DNA of 64,000 nt from an uncultured Christensenellaceae bacterium (GCA_910587795.1 CAJUNH010000002.1:144560-208559); one strand, 5' to 3'. Shown: positions 1 through 9,390, counted from the stretch's first letter. Made by a program: numbers and translations. Notes: a model not told the origin generated them from the sequence alone.

Positions 1-34
1 GTTGTACATTATTATTTACTTGCGCTTAACAAAC

Positions 35-85
35 AAACTGTCGGCATTGATGCTTAGCCCGCATTTTGCCGACAGTTTTTTTAAG
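35..85. terminator. Rho-independent terminator hairpin
   Basis: A 12 bp inverted repeat (35-46 with 67-78, arm AAACTGTCGGCA) is followed on the plus strand by a run of T. It closes the 3' side of the GtrA-like gene on the minus strand and could also end an unseen plus-strand gene to the left. Confidence 0.7.
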
Positions 86-117
86 TTTTTATTTAAATAC
101 ATTAACAAAACATTAAA

Positions 118-765
118 CTACCGTTTATCTTTTGCCGCGGTATTGTCCGCCGCAGTTACTTCTTTCGCCGATTCGATTTCCGCTGCGGTGTTATCATCGG
201 CAACGGCGGTATCGCTTTCTTGCACAGTATTTGCGCCTTGTTGAGAATCTTCCTTTTGTTTCTGTTTTTTTGCGCTTTCGTTGGTATCTTTTGCTCCGCG
301 GAAAACAACAAAAGTTTGCCACATAAATTCCAACACAAAGTTTATAATCATACACGTACCTTGCGCTATTATAAAACCCCAATCGCCTATGTTAGAAAGA
401 GATTTTTCCACAGTAGCGATATACCATGTTTGGAACGGGTAAAACGGAATATAAAATACAAACGCCAAAAGCATGGCAATCGGCACGTTGTTAGCCGCCT
501 TAAACGTAAACTTACGGTTAAAAGTAACGTTCCACAATACCGACAATGCCAAAGCCGCGGTTTCGGCAATAAACGTCTCCAACGGCTGCTCTACAATAAA
601 ATGAATAGTTGCGTCTTTGGGAATACACCAATCCAGTATAACTAATTTAAGCAGCAGCGCCGAAACCATCTGTATCACGCCTGCCGACGTAGAAAACAGC
701 AAATATTTAACCGCGCGCCATATTTCTTTTTTGTTAATATTTATTTTTTTGGGAGCTTCGTTCAT
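118..765 (-). CDS. GtrA-like family membrane protein
   Basis: A 215-residue membrane protein with four predicted transmembrane segments, at roughly residues 17-40, 55-75, 85-105 and 118-140. This is the size and topology of GtrA/DPMS-like proteins, which are thought to help move polyprenyl-linked sugars across the membrane for cell-surface glycosylation. The N-K-F-T-F motif after TM2 is typical of the family. The last ~55 residues are a polar, Ala/Glu/Lys-rich tail not needed for the fold. The start at 765 is preferred over the longer reading frame because GGAGGTGGC lies just upstream. No glycosyltransferase neighbour is visible, so the substrate is unknown. Confidence 0.75.
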   Translation of the reverse strand: MNEAPKKININKKEIWRAVKYLLFSTSAGVIQMVSALLLKLVILDWCIPKDATIHFIVEQPLETFIAETAALALSVLWNVTFNRKFTFKAANNVPIAMLLAFVFYIPFYPFQTWYIATVEKSLSNIGDWGFIIAQGTCMIINFVLEFMWQTFVVFRGAKDTNESAKKQKQKEDSQQGANTVQESDTAVADDNTAAEIESAKEVTAADNTAAKDKR

Positions 766-822
766 CAAGCCACCTCCGTGAAAAATATCACCTATTATAC
801 TCCCGCATTTAAAAGTTGTCAA

Positions 823-1227
823 TTTTTGAACAAAGCATATTTTATATTCATTTATTTAAAACGTATATATTTTCAATGTTACCAAATTACATTTTTTCCG
901 TCGTACATAAAATAAGCAAGATAAAATTTTTTTGTTTTAACGCTTTGTAAAAAGAGCTTTTCCCGAAGATGAAATGCACCCCAAAAAGTTAAACGCTTTT
1001 GGGGTGCACATCAAAGAGTAAAGCCCGTTAAATTTATTTTATGTTTTGCGCAATTTAACAATTAAATAAGCTGCGCAGCAATTTTTATTTGCGTATCGTA
1101 ATTTGTTTGCTTATTTATATTGCGGTTATTTTATGAACCGATATCCGTTTATCGTGTAAAATTCTGTTAAAACGGCTGTTTGAACCATTTTCCTTTTTAA
1201 ACGGCATTCTTAAAAAAACTTATATCG
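823..1227. other. Gene-free stretch with one hairpin
   Basis: No plausible gene. It holds a perfect 12 bp inverted repeat at 975-986 and 997-1008 (arm TGCACCCCAAAA). The loop, AGTTAAACGC, recurs in the hairpin near 52.58 kb. Confidence 0.6.
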
Positions 1228-2664
1228 TCAGCTTTTCAGCATTTTATTAGACAAATCAAGCCTGCGCAAGGTTTCTTGCTTGCCTAAAAGCTCGGCAATT
1301 TCGCTTGCTCCTCCCGGGGTTACGGCAAGTCCGGTAAGAGCTATGCGGGCAACCCAAAGCACGGCGCCTTTTTTACAGTTAAGCTCGGCAGACAAGCCGA
1401 CCAGCGCGTCAAATAAGCTTTGATTCGTCCATTCGGTTACGTTTGAAAGTTTCTGTATGACCGAGGGTAAAATTTCCTTTGCAAGCGCAGCGTCCGCCTT
1501 TTGCTTTTGGTTGACGTACAGTTCGGCGTCGATCTTGTCAAACTCTGCTAAAAAGCGCAGTTTGTCCTCGATTTCCGCAAAGGTTTCTATTCTGCTTTGA
1601 ATCAGCTTGCACACAAGCTGTTTGTTAAAGTTTTTAAGATAGCAGTTATCCAACCACGGAGCGGCGTATTCTGCAAAGTCCTCGGGCGGCATTTCCTTAA
1701 TATACAGCGAGTTAAGCCACGCTAACTTCATCGGGTCGAATATAGACGGGCTTTTATTGATACCCGCAACGTCAAACTTTTGTTTAAGTTCTTCAAAGCT
1801 CATCTTTTCGCTGTCGTCTTTGGGCGACCAACCAAGCAGTGCAATGTAGTTAATTATTGCGTCTTTTAAGTACCCTTTTTTTATTAAGTCCTCGTAGCTT
1901 GCGTCTCCGTTCCGTTTGGACAGTTTATGCTGTGCGTCTTTCATAATGGGCGGCATGTGAATATAAGTAGGGCGTTCCCATCCAAACGCGTCGTAAAGCA
2001 AATTGTATTTAGGCGTACTGCTAAGATACTCTATACCGCGCATAACGCAGTTGATATTCATTAAGTGGTCGTCTATTACGTTTGCGAAGTTATATGTAGG
2101 CATGCCGTCGGACTTAATTAAAATCTGGTCTTCCAGCTCGCTGTTTTCGATAGTTATATCGCCGTAAACAACGTCGCGGTAAGTTGTGCTGCCTTCGGCG
2201 GGCATATTTTGACGGATAACGTATTTTTCTCCCGCGGCGATTCTGCGTTCGGCTTCCTCGCGGCTTAAATGCAGACAATGCTTATCGTATCTGCGCGCGC
2301 CGTTTACGTCGGGAAGATTTGCAAGACGTTCTTCCGTACAAAAACAGTAGTAGGCGTGACCGCTTTCCACCAATTTTTTTGCATAATACAAATATTCGTT
2401 TTTGCGTTCGCTTTGGATATACGGTCCGTAATCTCCGCCTACGTCCGGACCTTCATCCCATAAAATACCCGTATCGCGCAGCGTCCTGTAAATAATTTCC
2501 ACTGCGCCTTCTACGTATCTGCCCTGATCGGTATCTTCTATACGCAATATAAACTTTCCGTTATTTTTTTTTGCGTACAGGTACGAATACAACGCGCTGC
2601 GCAATCCGCCTACGTGTAAATATCCCGTAGGGCTAGGCGCAAATCTGGTACGTAACTGATCCAT
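1228..2664 (-). CDS. gltX: Glutamate--tRNA ligase
   Basis: Class I aminoacyl-tRNA synthetase that charges tRNA-Glu with glutamate in the cytoplasm. It is 478 residues, normal for bacterial GluRS. The HIGH-class signature appears as HVGG at residues 17-20 within PSPTGYLHVGG, and the KMSKS-class loop as KLSKR at 247-251. The helical anticodon-binding region fills the C-terminal third. It lies 11 bp downstream of the radC-like gene on the same strand with an AAGAGG ribosome binding site, so the two are probably cotranscribed. Whether it is discriminating or also charges tRNA-Gln cannot be decided from the window. Confidence 0.97.
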   Translation of the reverse strand: MDQLRTRFAPSPTGYLHVGGLRSALYSYLYAKKNNGKFILRIEDTDQGRYVEGAVEIIYRTLRDTGILWDEGPDVGGDYGPYIQSERKNEYLYYAKKLVESGHAYYCFCTEERLANLPDVNGARRYDKHCLHLSREEAERRIAAGEKYVIRQNMPAEGSTTYRDVVYGDITIENSELEDQILIKSDGMPTYNFANVIDDHLMNINCVMRGIEYLSSTPKYNLLYDAFGWERPTYIHMPPIMKDAQHKLSKRNGDASYEDLIKKGYLKDAIINYIALLGWSPKDDSEKMSFEELKQKFDVAGINKSPSIFDPMKLAWLNSLYIKEMPPEDFAEYAAPWLDNCYLKNFNKQLVCKLIQSRIETFAEIEDKLRFLAEFDKIDAELYVNQKQKADAALAKEILPSVIQKLSNVTEWTNQSLFDALVGLSAELNCKKGAVLWVARIALTGLAVTPGGASEIAELLGKQETLRRLDLSNKMLKS

Positions 2665-2675
2665 AATTAAACCTC

Positions 2676-3389
2676 TTATCTTTTAATTTTTTGATTATAC
2701 TCTTCAATATATTTATCTATTTTGCCGTCGCGGAAATAACTGTAATATTGTCCCTCGGCATTAAAAATAATATGTTCCAATAAAACTATTTCCAGTCCGC
2801 TTAACGCGTAAATCAGTTTTTGCGTGCAATCGTCGTCGTTTAAACTGGGTTCGCAATCGTTACCGATATGGCAATGGAACAATAATATTCCGCTTGCGTC
2901 TAAACGTATTGCAGTAGAAATAACTTTTTTAATATCCAAACGGACGTTATATTTATCGTCCGCAAGGTATTCGTCTCGGTAAATAAAGTGCGTAGTTCTG
3001 TCTACGTATACTACTACAAGACGCTCGACGTAGCTTTCCGCAATCAACTTACGCGCATACTGCACAATGGTTGCAAGCGTGTTAAGTTCGGGCTTTTCCG
3101 CTTCCTGCCGACGGCACCTTTGCCATACTTCTTTAAGCATTGCTATGTTGCAAGCCGTAACTTGCGATATGCCGTCTACCGCCATTAAATTTTTAGGCGA
3201 CGCGTTTATTACGTTGGACAGATTTCCAAATGCCAACAGTAATTTATGAGCAATCTTGTTGGTGTCTTTTCGCGGAATACTTTGGTACAGCAGCAGTTCC
3301 AGTATCTCGTGATCCTGAAACCCGTCCAACCCCTCTTTTAACATGCGTTCGCGAACTCTTTGTCGGTGTCCGTTGTTAACGTTTGCCAT
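2676..3389 (-). CDS. radC: RadC/JAB-domain protein
   Basis: A 237-residue member of the RadC (UPF0758) family: an N-terminal helix-hairpin-helix-like region (about residues 15-90) followed by a JAB/MPN metalloprotease-like domain. The JAMM zinc motif H-x-H-x7-S-x2-D is intact as H172, H174, S182 and D185. The usual H-N-H-P-S-G wording is replaced by HCHIGN, so this is a divergent member. Despite the name, a DNA-repair role is not established for the family. It is the first gene of a probable radC-gltX operon. Family assignment is firm; function is not. Confidence 0.88.
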   Translation of the reverse strand: MANVNNGHRQRVRERMLKEGLDGFQDHEILELLLYQSIPRKDTNKIAHKLLLAFGNLSNVINASPKNLMAVDGISQVTACNIAMLKEVWQRCRRQEAEKPELNTLATIVQYARKLIAESYVERLVVVYVDRTTHFIYRDEYLADDKYNVRLDIKKVISTAIRLDASGILLFHCHIGNDCEPSLNDDDCTQKLIYALSGLEIVLLEHIIFNAEGQYYSYFRDGKIDKYIEEYNQKIKR

Positions 3390-3492
3390 TAAGTAATCCT
3401 TTTTGTCAATTTTTTGTACAAATATAATAGCACAATATATAAATTTTGTGTATACTATTACATATAAAAATTTAAATCATTTGAGGTTTATA

Positions 3493-4830
3493 ATGAAAGA
3501 CGCAAAAAAACTGCTAAATCAACAATTTGACGAACTTGTTTCTACATTGCAGCAGGTTATTCGTTTTAATACGGAAAAAGGCGAGCCTGCCGACGGCGCA
3601 CCGTTCGGCAGCGAAGTACGCGCTTGTTTGGATTACGTGCTTAATACCGCTCAAAACTTCGGTCTGAAAACTTACAACGACGACGGTTACGCGGGACACG
3701 CGGACCTAACGGGAACAGGCAAAGAAATAGTGGGCGTATTGGGACACTTGGACGTTGTTCCGTCCGTAGCCGCCGAATGGAAATATCATCCTTACGGTGC
3801 GGAAATCCACGACGGAAAACTTTTCGGCCGCGGAACAATGGACGATAAAGGACCGATGATTGCCTGCTTGTTTGCAGTAAAAGCCTTAAAAGACGCGGGT
3901 TTTCAACCTACAAAAACCGTTCGTCTTATTTTCGGCTGCGACGAAGAAACGGATATGGGCTGCGTTAAACACTACTTTAAAACAATGCCGCACCCCGACG
4001 TTGCATTTTCGCCCGACGGTGACTTTCCCGTTATAAACCGCGAAAAAGGCATTTACCACTTTGATATAAATTTGGGCAAACTTCCGCAGGGCTTAACGTT
4101 AACTGCGGGCGACCGCGCAAACGTTGTTCCCTCTAAGTGCATTGCAACGCTGCCTGCAAATCAGGTATTTAATAAAACGTTTTGTAACGTCGATCTTGAC
4201 ATAACAGACGGAGTTGCTTCAATTTCCGCAACGGGCAAAGCGGCGCACGCAAGTACCCCGCAGGAAGGAATAAACGCAGCCCGCCCCGTACTCAAAGCGC
4301 TTGCGCAAATTTATCCCGATTGCTCGGCAATACAGTTTTTGGCAAACAAAGTTTGCGATACTACGGGCGGCAAGTGGGGCATTATTTTGCACGACGAGCA
4401 AAGCGGCGACTTAACCTGCAACTTGGGCGTATTGCGTACCGCCTGCGACGGAACCCTTACCGCCACGGTGGATATACGATTCCCCGTTTCCTACGACTGT
4501 CAATTTATGACGGAGCTTTTGCGTAAATGCACTCCGCAGCAGTTTGCTTTAAATCCCTGGCACGTAAGCGACCCTTTGTACGTACCCGCCGAAAGCCATT
4601 TGGTAACAACCCTTATGAAAGTTTATAACGAAGCAACGAATACAAATTTGGAGCCTATTGCAATAGGCGGCGGAACATACAGCCGCTGCTTAAACAACTG
4701 CGTTGCGTTCGGTCCGCTGTTTCCCAACGAGGAACAGACAATCCATATGCCTAACGAGTGCGTAGACTTAAACAATCTTAAACTTATGGCGGAGATTTTC
4801 CTTGACGCAATATATCAACTTTCTAAGTAA
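3493..4830 (+). CDS. M20 family dipeptidase (PepV/Sapep type)
   Basis: A 445-residue zinc- or manganese-dependent dipeptidase of clan MH, family M20, expected to cleave dipeptides in the cytoplasm. Visible metal-site motifs are GHLDVVP, GRGTMDDKGP and CDEETDMG, in the order expected of PepV-like enzymes. The lid (dimerisation) domain inserts between them and the C-terminal part. The start at 3493 is chosen because GAGG lies 7 bp upstream; the frame extends 30 codons further up, but through the low-complexity intergenic region with no ribosome site. It stands alone between divergent radC and a convergent EFR1 gene. Confidence 0.92.
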   Translation: MKDAKKLLNQQFDELVSTLQQVIRFNTEKGEPADGAPFGSEVRACLDYVLNTAQNFGLKTYNDDGYAGHADLTGTGKEIVGVLGHLDVVPSVAAEWKYHPYGAEIHDGKLFGRGTMDDKGPMIACLFAVKALKDAGFQPTKTVRLIFGCDEETDMGCVKHYFKTMPHPDVAFSPDGDFPVINREKGIYHFDINLGKLPQGLTLTAGDRANVVPSKCIATLPANQVFNKTFCNVDLDITDGVASISATGKAAHASTPQEGINAARPVLKALAQIYPDCSAIQFLANKVCDTTGGKWGIILHDEQSGDLTCNLGVLRTACDGTLTATVDIRFPVSYDCQFMTELLRKCTPQQFALNPWHVSDPLYVPAESHLVTTLMKVYNEATNTNLEPIAIGGGTYSRCLNNCVAFGPLFPNEEQTIHMPNECVDLNNLKLMAEIFLDAIYQLSK

Positions 4831-4869
4831 ATTATTGTAATTACAGTATGCTTTAATAAATGACATATA

Positions 4870-4910
4870 GTACAAGTAACGGCATTAAACAGTGTTACTT
4901 GTACTTTTTT
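4870..4910. terminator. Bidirectional terminator
   Basis: An 11 bp inverted repeat GTACAAGTAAC (4870-4880) / GTTACTTGTAC (4894-4904) is followed by six T. It separates the convergent dipeptidase and EFR1 genes. Related sequences occur near 10110-10130 and 14447-14481. Confidence 0.8.
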
Positions 4911-4959
4911 ATTACAAATTAAAATTGCAGCGCTTATATAAGCGTTGCAACTTTGTTTA

Positions 4960-5895
4960 TTATTCCGCAGAGCCGTTTGCTGTTATTTCCGTTTCGCCGT
5001 AAGGAGATTCGCCGTCGGCTTCGGGCTGTTGCGGATAATATTCCGCTATGCGTTTGTCCGCAGCTTCAAAATAATTTTTATAGGATTTGGTAAGCATTTT
5101 ATTATAGCGTTTAGTGTCGGGGGATTTCGGTTTTTTAAACGAGTACGCGCCGTTTACCTTCCACTTATTAAACCAGCCGATTTTAATTGCGTCCGTAGGG
5201 CATAGGTGGGCGCAGCGCATACACATCAAGCAATCTCCGCCGAATTTCATTTTGCCGTCTTCCAGCTTTATGTTGTGTGTAGGACAGATATTAATACATT
5301 TTTTACAGTTTACGCAGCGTTCGTTTACCTTGTACTGTTTTCCGTTTAGCCGTCCGCCCCAGTGTTCGCAGCGCATTACGGCGGCTACAAATCCGCCCAT
5401 AAATACACGTTTGGGTCTGTACGGTTTGTTTTCTTTTATTTCCTTTACGTCTATGGGGGTAAGCAGCTGCGCCGTAGTTAGCATACGGTATGCCATATCG
5501 TCTCCGTGACGGAAAATTATGTTGTACGGCATACAGTAACGGTATTCGTTGTTTACTATTATGTTTTTCTTTTTTAATATGCGCCTAAGTTTATACGACG
5601 CAATATCGTTCAGTTTTAATGGTTCGCCCGACGTGCATACGATAAACGCCGGCTTTTTTGTTAAAAGCTTCTGCAAGCGTTTGCAGAATTTAAGAACTAT
5701 GGACGGGGCGTTAAACGCATGTACAGGATAGCCTATACCTATAAGGTCAAAGCCGTTTAAATCGTAATTAAAGGTATCTTCCATTCGGCAAAGAGTAACC
5801 TCGTCGCCGTAATTTGCGGCAAGCGTATTAGCATAACAATCAACAATTTTTTGAGTATTGCCCGTCCCGGAAAAATAACAAATAAGTATTTTCAT
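4960..5895 (-). CDS. EFR1 family ferredoxin (flavodoxin-like plus 2x[4Fe-4S])
   Basis: A 311-residue electron-transfer protein. The N-terminal ~150 residues are flavodoxin-like, with an FMN phosphate loop near residues 8-14 (FSGTGNT). Two [4Fe-4S] motifs follow: C194-C197-C200-C204 and C222-C225-C228-C232, each ending in C-P. This architecture is called EFR1 and is common in strict anaerobes. The physiological partner is unknown. It begins 4 bp after the stop of the epimerase gene and has only a weak ribosome site, so translational coupling is likely. The C-terminal ~60 residues are polar and not conserved-looking. Confidence 0.88.
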   Translation of the reverse strand: MKILICYFSGTGNTQKIVDCYANTLAANYGDEVTLCRMEDTFNYDLNGFDLIGIGYPVHAFNAPSIVLKFCKRLQKLLTKKPAFIVCTSGEPLKLNDIASYKLRRILKKKNIIVNNEYRYCMPYNIIFRHGDDMAYRMLTTAQLLTPIDVKEIKENKPYRPKRVFMGGFVAAVMRCEHWGGRLNGKQYKVNERCVNCKKCINICPTHNIKLEDGKMKFGGDCLMCMRCAHLCPTDAIKIGWFNKWKVNGAYSFKKPKSPDTKRYNKMLTKSYKNYFEAADKRIAEYYPQQPEADGESPYGETEITANGSAE

Positions 5896-5899
5896 AGTT

Positions 5900-7426
5900 T
5901 TACTTTATCTTACTGTATTTTGCATTAAATTTGTCGTCGTAGTAATAAAAATTATCTTCGTCCTTTGCGTGACTGTCGTACCATACGTCGGCGTATATTT
6001 TGTCCTTTTTGGCAAGACGGTCAAAGTCCCAGCAATAGTTTTTGTAACAGGGATTTAACCAGTGCCCTGCAAGTACCGTAGTACCGCGCCAACTGAATTT
6101 TTCGCCGTCGCTGTTTTCCCATTCCAATCGGTCGCATATTTCGCCCGATTCGCTCAGCAGCTTTCCGCCGTGAAGTTCCGCTATGCGTTTAAGCGTATCT
6201 AAGGTTACGGTTTGTTTGGGGTCGTACCCGATTTCAGGCAATACCGCATTTTCGGGATTGCGCAGCGCTTCGTAATCAACTTCGCCGTTTGTGCCGTTTT
6301 TAAATTTAAGCAAAGCAAAATTATCCCACTTGCATCCAAGCTTTTCGTATTTATCCTTTCCGCCGAAGTATGCCGATAACTTTGCTTCGTCGTTGTGTTT
6401 GTACCAGTAAACCGCACTGTTAGGGCTTTTAAACAATCGCATTATGGCAAACCGCTTAATCCATCTTTTAGGAACGGCTCTGCCTGCTTTAAGTATACCG
6501 TGCGTTTGTTTAAACTTTTTCCAAAAGTCCGCAGTCGATTGACGTTGATAACGGAAAAGCTCGTTTAATTCTCCGCTGTCGTAAAACCACAATCCGTGGA
6601 AATTACGCGTTGCGTTAAAACGCGGTTCAAAAAAGTTTTGCACCGATCCGCCGATTATTTCAAATCCGTCGTTTAAAATATCGTATCCCGTTACGCAGTT
6701 ATACAGTCCTCCGCCCAAGTTAAACACTTTGCCCCAAAACTTGTTACCCAAGTCCTGCTGCATATCAAAACGCAGTATATTGGCAATCAGCAATCCCGAA
6801 TCCTCGGCAGTGGACCACTCTAACGGCGAATTAAAGCAAGTGTGAAACATCAATCCGTCGCTCATATTGTCGCTTAACATATTATCGTGCAGCATTGCCG
6901 TTTGCCTTATTACGGCTTTGTTCTTTATTTCGCTTTCCAGCACACGGTGTTCTCCGCGCATTTTAGTTAAAGAGTAAATATCAAACGGACTTATAAGCAA
7001 CGGGTCGCCCACTCGCCCCCACAGATGTTTTTCGTTACGGTCGCCGTACAATGCCATAGTGGAAATATGCACAAGCTTAGGCTGAGGGTTTGCGTTTTCT
7101 ATAGCCGTTACCAAACAGCCTGTACCCTTTTCGTTACAATCTATTGCGCTTTGCGGATTTCGATCGGAATGGGGCGGAATTACAGCCGCCATATTAACAA
7201 CGTAGCTTACGTCCTCAACTAACTTTTGACATACGTTTGCGTCTGCAATGCTGCCGTAAACAAATTCGATTCTGTTTAAGTCTTTTTTGTGTTTTCGGCG
7301 TATCGATTTTACGCGCTTGTCGCTTTTAAGGACAAGCAGCTTATATTCGGTATCGGGAATTTTTAAACATTCGTTTAAAGCTTGTTTACCCATATTACCG
7401 GTTACGCCCGTTAACGCTATCTTCAT
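5900..7426 (-). CDS. NAD(P)-dependent epimerase/dehydratase (extended SDR)
   Basis: A 508-residue protein whose first ~290 residues are an extended short-chain dehydrogenase/reductase. It has a Rossmann glycine motif TGVTGNMG at residues 6-13 and a Y-x3-K catalytic pair in DIYSLTK. Members act on nucleotide sugars or related ketones. The C-terminal ~200 residues are an extra region rich in Trp, Tyr and Lys that I cannot assign. Cotranscription with the EFR1 ferredoxin just downstream suggests a redox reaction in anaerobic metabolism, but this is inference. The substrate is unknown. Confidence 0.8.
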   Translation of the reverse strand: MKIALTGVTGNMGKQALNECLKIPDTEYKLLVLKSDKRVKSIRRKHKKDLNRIEFVYGSIADANVCQKLVEDVSYVVNMAAVIPPHSDRNPQSAIDCNEKGTGCLVTAIENANPQPKLVHISTMALYGDRNEKHLWGRVGDPLLISPFDIYSLTKMRGEHRVLESEIKNKAVIRQTAMLHDNMLSDNMSDGLMFHTCFNSPLEWSTAEDSGLLIANILRFDMQQDLGNKFWGKVFNLGGGLYNCVTGYDILNDGFEIIGGSVQNFFEPRFNATRNFHGLWFYDSGELNELFRYQRQSTADFWKKFKQTHGILKAGRAVPKRWIKRFAIMRLFKSPNSAVYWYKHNDEAKLSAYFGGKDKYEKLGCKWDNFALLKFKNGTNGEVDYEALRNPENAVLPEIGYDPKQTVTLDTLKRIAELHGGKLLSESGEICDRLEWENSDGEKFSWRGTTVLAGHWLNPCYKNYCWDFDRLAKKDKIYADVWYDSHAKDEDNFYYYDDKFNAKYSKIK

Positions 7427-8110
7427 TTATATCTCCTTGTATCTTCTGTGTATATAAACCTGATAAAAATTTACCTGACCGATGCAGCCGTTTATACAGA
7501 ATTTTTGCATCAAACCGAACTGCAACCCGTTTAAAAATTCAAAATACCCTATACGTATCTGTTTTTTTAACTTTTGCAGATTTATATTGCAAGTGCGCGC
7601 ACAAAACCGAAAAATGATTTTTCTTATATTTAATTATAATTTACTCGGATTTCTTACTTGCCAAAACAAAAACACGCTTTAAAATTATATATGATTATTC
7701 AGTTAAAATCAAGGCAAATATATCACTTTAAAATAAAATTTAAGTAAACTTTACTATTAACTATTAACTTTTTAAGCGTAGTCCGTCTGCAAAGAGATAT
7801 TGATTTACCGATTACGCAAACACAGGACATATACGCTTGCCCTGTTATATTTCTATTTTAATGTTAAAGCTAATCAACGAAATCAAATTATATTTAGCAA
7901 GTATAGTATCTTATATGCTTTGCGCGGTTGCCGCATATACATAACCTTTGTAAAACGTCTTTTGCTGTAAGCTTTTACTGCAAGTAAAATATTATTGATT
8001 TGTCTGTTTTTTTCGGCAGTTTTTTCACCTCGGCAAAATACACCGTTTGAACAATGAGGGTGATAATGCACTTAGGAGAAACGTCTTAATAAAAACAACT
8101 GTCTATCTAC
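7427..8110. other. Gene-free AT-rich stretch
   Basis: Short frames on both strands lack ribosome sites and recognisable products. I see no RNA gene. It separates the epimerase operon from the small gene at 8184. Confidence 0.5.
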
Positions 8111-8139
8111 TTGTTTTTTTGCCTACAATATGCTATAAT
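8111..8139 (+). promoter_or_regulatory. Sigma-A-type promoter of the small gene
   Basis: TTGTTT at 8111-8116, a 17 bp spacer, and TATAAT at 8134-8139 preceded by TGC (extended -10). It drives the 55-residue gene starting at 8184. Confidence 0.7.
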
Positions 8140-8183
8140 GAATTTATAGAATAAACAGTAATTTGAATGGGGGATGATAAATC

Positions 8184-8351
8184 ATGAATATTAAAATACA
8201 GGCTGTTATTGAAAAATTTAAAAAAGTAAAAGATATGTTGAAAAAGTTTGATAACAGAGATGAGGCAATAGGATACCTAGTTAATGAAACAAAGCTATCT
8301 AAAGAAGAATGTTCTGCTGCCTATGATATTATTATAAAAATTGAAGACTAA
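8184..8351 (+). CDS. Small hypothetical protein, 55 residues
   Basis: A short gene with all the parts of a real unit: a promoter at 8111-8139, a GGGGGATG ribosome site about 6 bp before the ATG, and a terminator-like hairpin at 8383-8420. The product is highly charged (many Lys and Glu), begins MNIKIQAVIEK, contains a Cys-Ser-Ala-Ala stretch and looks mostly helical, without signal peptide or membrane segment. I do not recognise the family. Size and charge would fit a small regulator or antitoxin-like protein, but there is no partner gene beside it. Confidence 0.6.
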   Translation: MNIKIQAVIEKFKKVKDMLKKFDNRDEAIGYLVNETKLSKEECSAAYDIIIKIED

Positions 8352-8382
8352 ATTTCAATTTAGCGTGCCAAATATGTTTACA

Positions 8383-8420
8383 AAAAGTCGAGATTCCATA
8401 AGGAGGCCCGACTTTTGTTG
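8383..8420 (+). terminator. Terminator-like hairpin
   Basis: AAAAGTCG pairs with CGACTTTT across a loop that can itself fold (TTCC/GGAG). The T-run is short. It lies 32 bp after the stop of the 55-residue gene. Confidence 0.55.
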
Positions 8421-8487
8421 TTACATTGAATAGCTGCTCTAATTCTAATTTAAATTTTGTGCGTCCATCTGTAAAATATATCTCCGT

Positions 8488-9390
8488 TTATTTACCGTAG
8501 GCGTATTTACCGAAATTTCGCCCCAATATAAGCATAGAATAACTGTCGTAGTGTATAAGGTCGGGATTAAATTTCGGTTCTAAGTGACAAGTCAAATTTA
8601 ATGCAGCCGTGTCTATATAAAAGTTGCTGTCGCTTGTATTACTGAAACTGCTTTTTATGTTGTTGATTTCCTCGTTATAGTATACCTCGGCAGGCTCGTA
8701 ATCGCTTATGCCTCCGTCTACAAATTTTATTCCGTCAGCAGAGTACTCTCTGTACTTTTGCCGAAAGTACGTTGCCATATTAGATAAATACTTATAGTAC
8801 GTTTCTGTGTTTTCCGCGCTTAGGGCGTCGCTTTCGCCCTGCATCCAACACAAAGCTTCAACCTGCACTTTTTTGCCTTGATGCGTTAACGTGTCGATAA
8901 CGCTGTCTGTTTTTTCCAAAAGCGCTTTAAAATACATACCGCAATCTGTGCCTTCACTTTCGGGAGCATTCCAAAACGGATAAATCGTTGTTCCGCCGTG
9001 CGCTCTTTTTACAAAATAAAATTCTTCGTCGGGATACTTTTCGCTTAAATAGTCCGCTATGCCTATTTCGATACCGAAATAATCGGCGGACGTGCCCTGT
9101 CCCAGTTTGCAGTTTACAAATTCGTTTTCGGTAACGCCGTTCGTATTAAGTACAATCTTAACGTTATCAAATCCGTTTGTGTAGAGACTGTATTTTTCTT
9201 CGCTTACATACTTTTTGAGTTCTGCGCAAGAGGAAACGCCCTCGCAGTTACTTTGACCTGCAAGTACGATAACGTGCGCGACCTTTTGTTGCGAGCATCC
9301 CGAAAAAACGGTCAAAAATAACAATACAGTCAAAAGCACCGACATAACAAAAACCGCCGTCTTGCATTTTATGCCGCCCGTTACTTGCAT
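8488..9390 (-). CDS. Sialate O-acetylesterase-domain (SGNH) lipoprotein
   Basis: A 300-residue exported lipoprotein with an SGNH-hydrolase/SASA-type esterase domain, expected to remove acetyl groups from sugars outside the cell. The N-terminus is a signal peptide with a lipobox ending F-S-G-C (modified Cys about residue 33). The block-I motif VLAGQSN carries the nucleophilic Ser. The block with G-G and the C-terminal D-x-x-H (DLIH) match the catalytic Asp/His positions. I chose the start at 9390 because GAGGAA lies just upstream; the frame continues 38 codons further without support. No polysaccharide gene cluster surrounds it. Confidence 0.85.
   Translation of the reverse strand: MQVTGGIKCKTAVFVMSVLLTVLLFLTVFSGCSQQKVAHVIVLAGQSNCEGVSSCAELKKYVSEEKYSLYTNGFDNVKIVLNTNGVTENEFVNCKLGQGTSADYFGIEIGIADYLSEKYPDEEFYFVKRAHGGTTIYPFWNAPESEGTDCGMYFKALLEKTDSVIDTLTHQGKKVQVEALCWMQGESDALSAENTETYYKYLSNMATYFRQKYREYSADGIKFVDGGISDYEPAEVYYNEEINNIKSSFSNTSDSNFYIDTAALNLTCHLEPKFNPDLIHYDSYSMLILGRNFGKYAYGK

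Noticed and set aside
7883..8071. 62-residue minus-strand frame in the gap after the epimerase gene
   Set aside because: GTG start without ribosome site, odd amino-acid make-up and no recognisable family.
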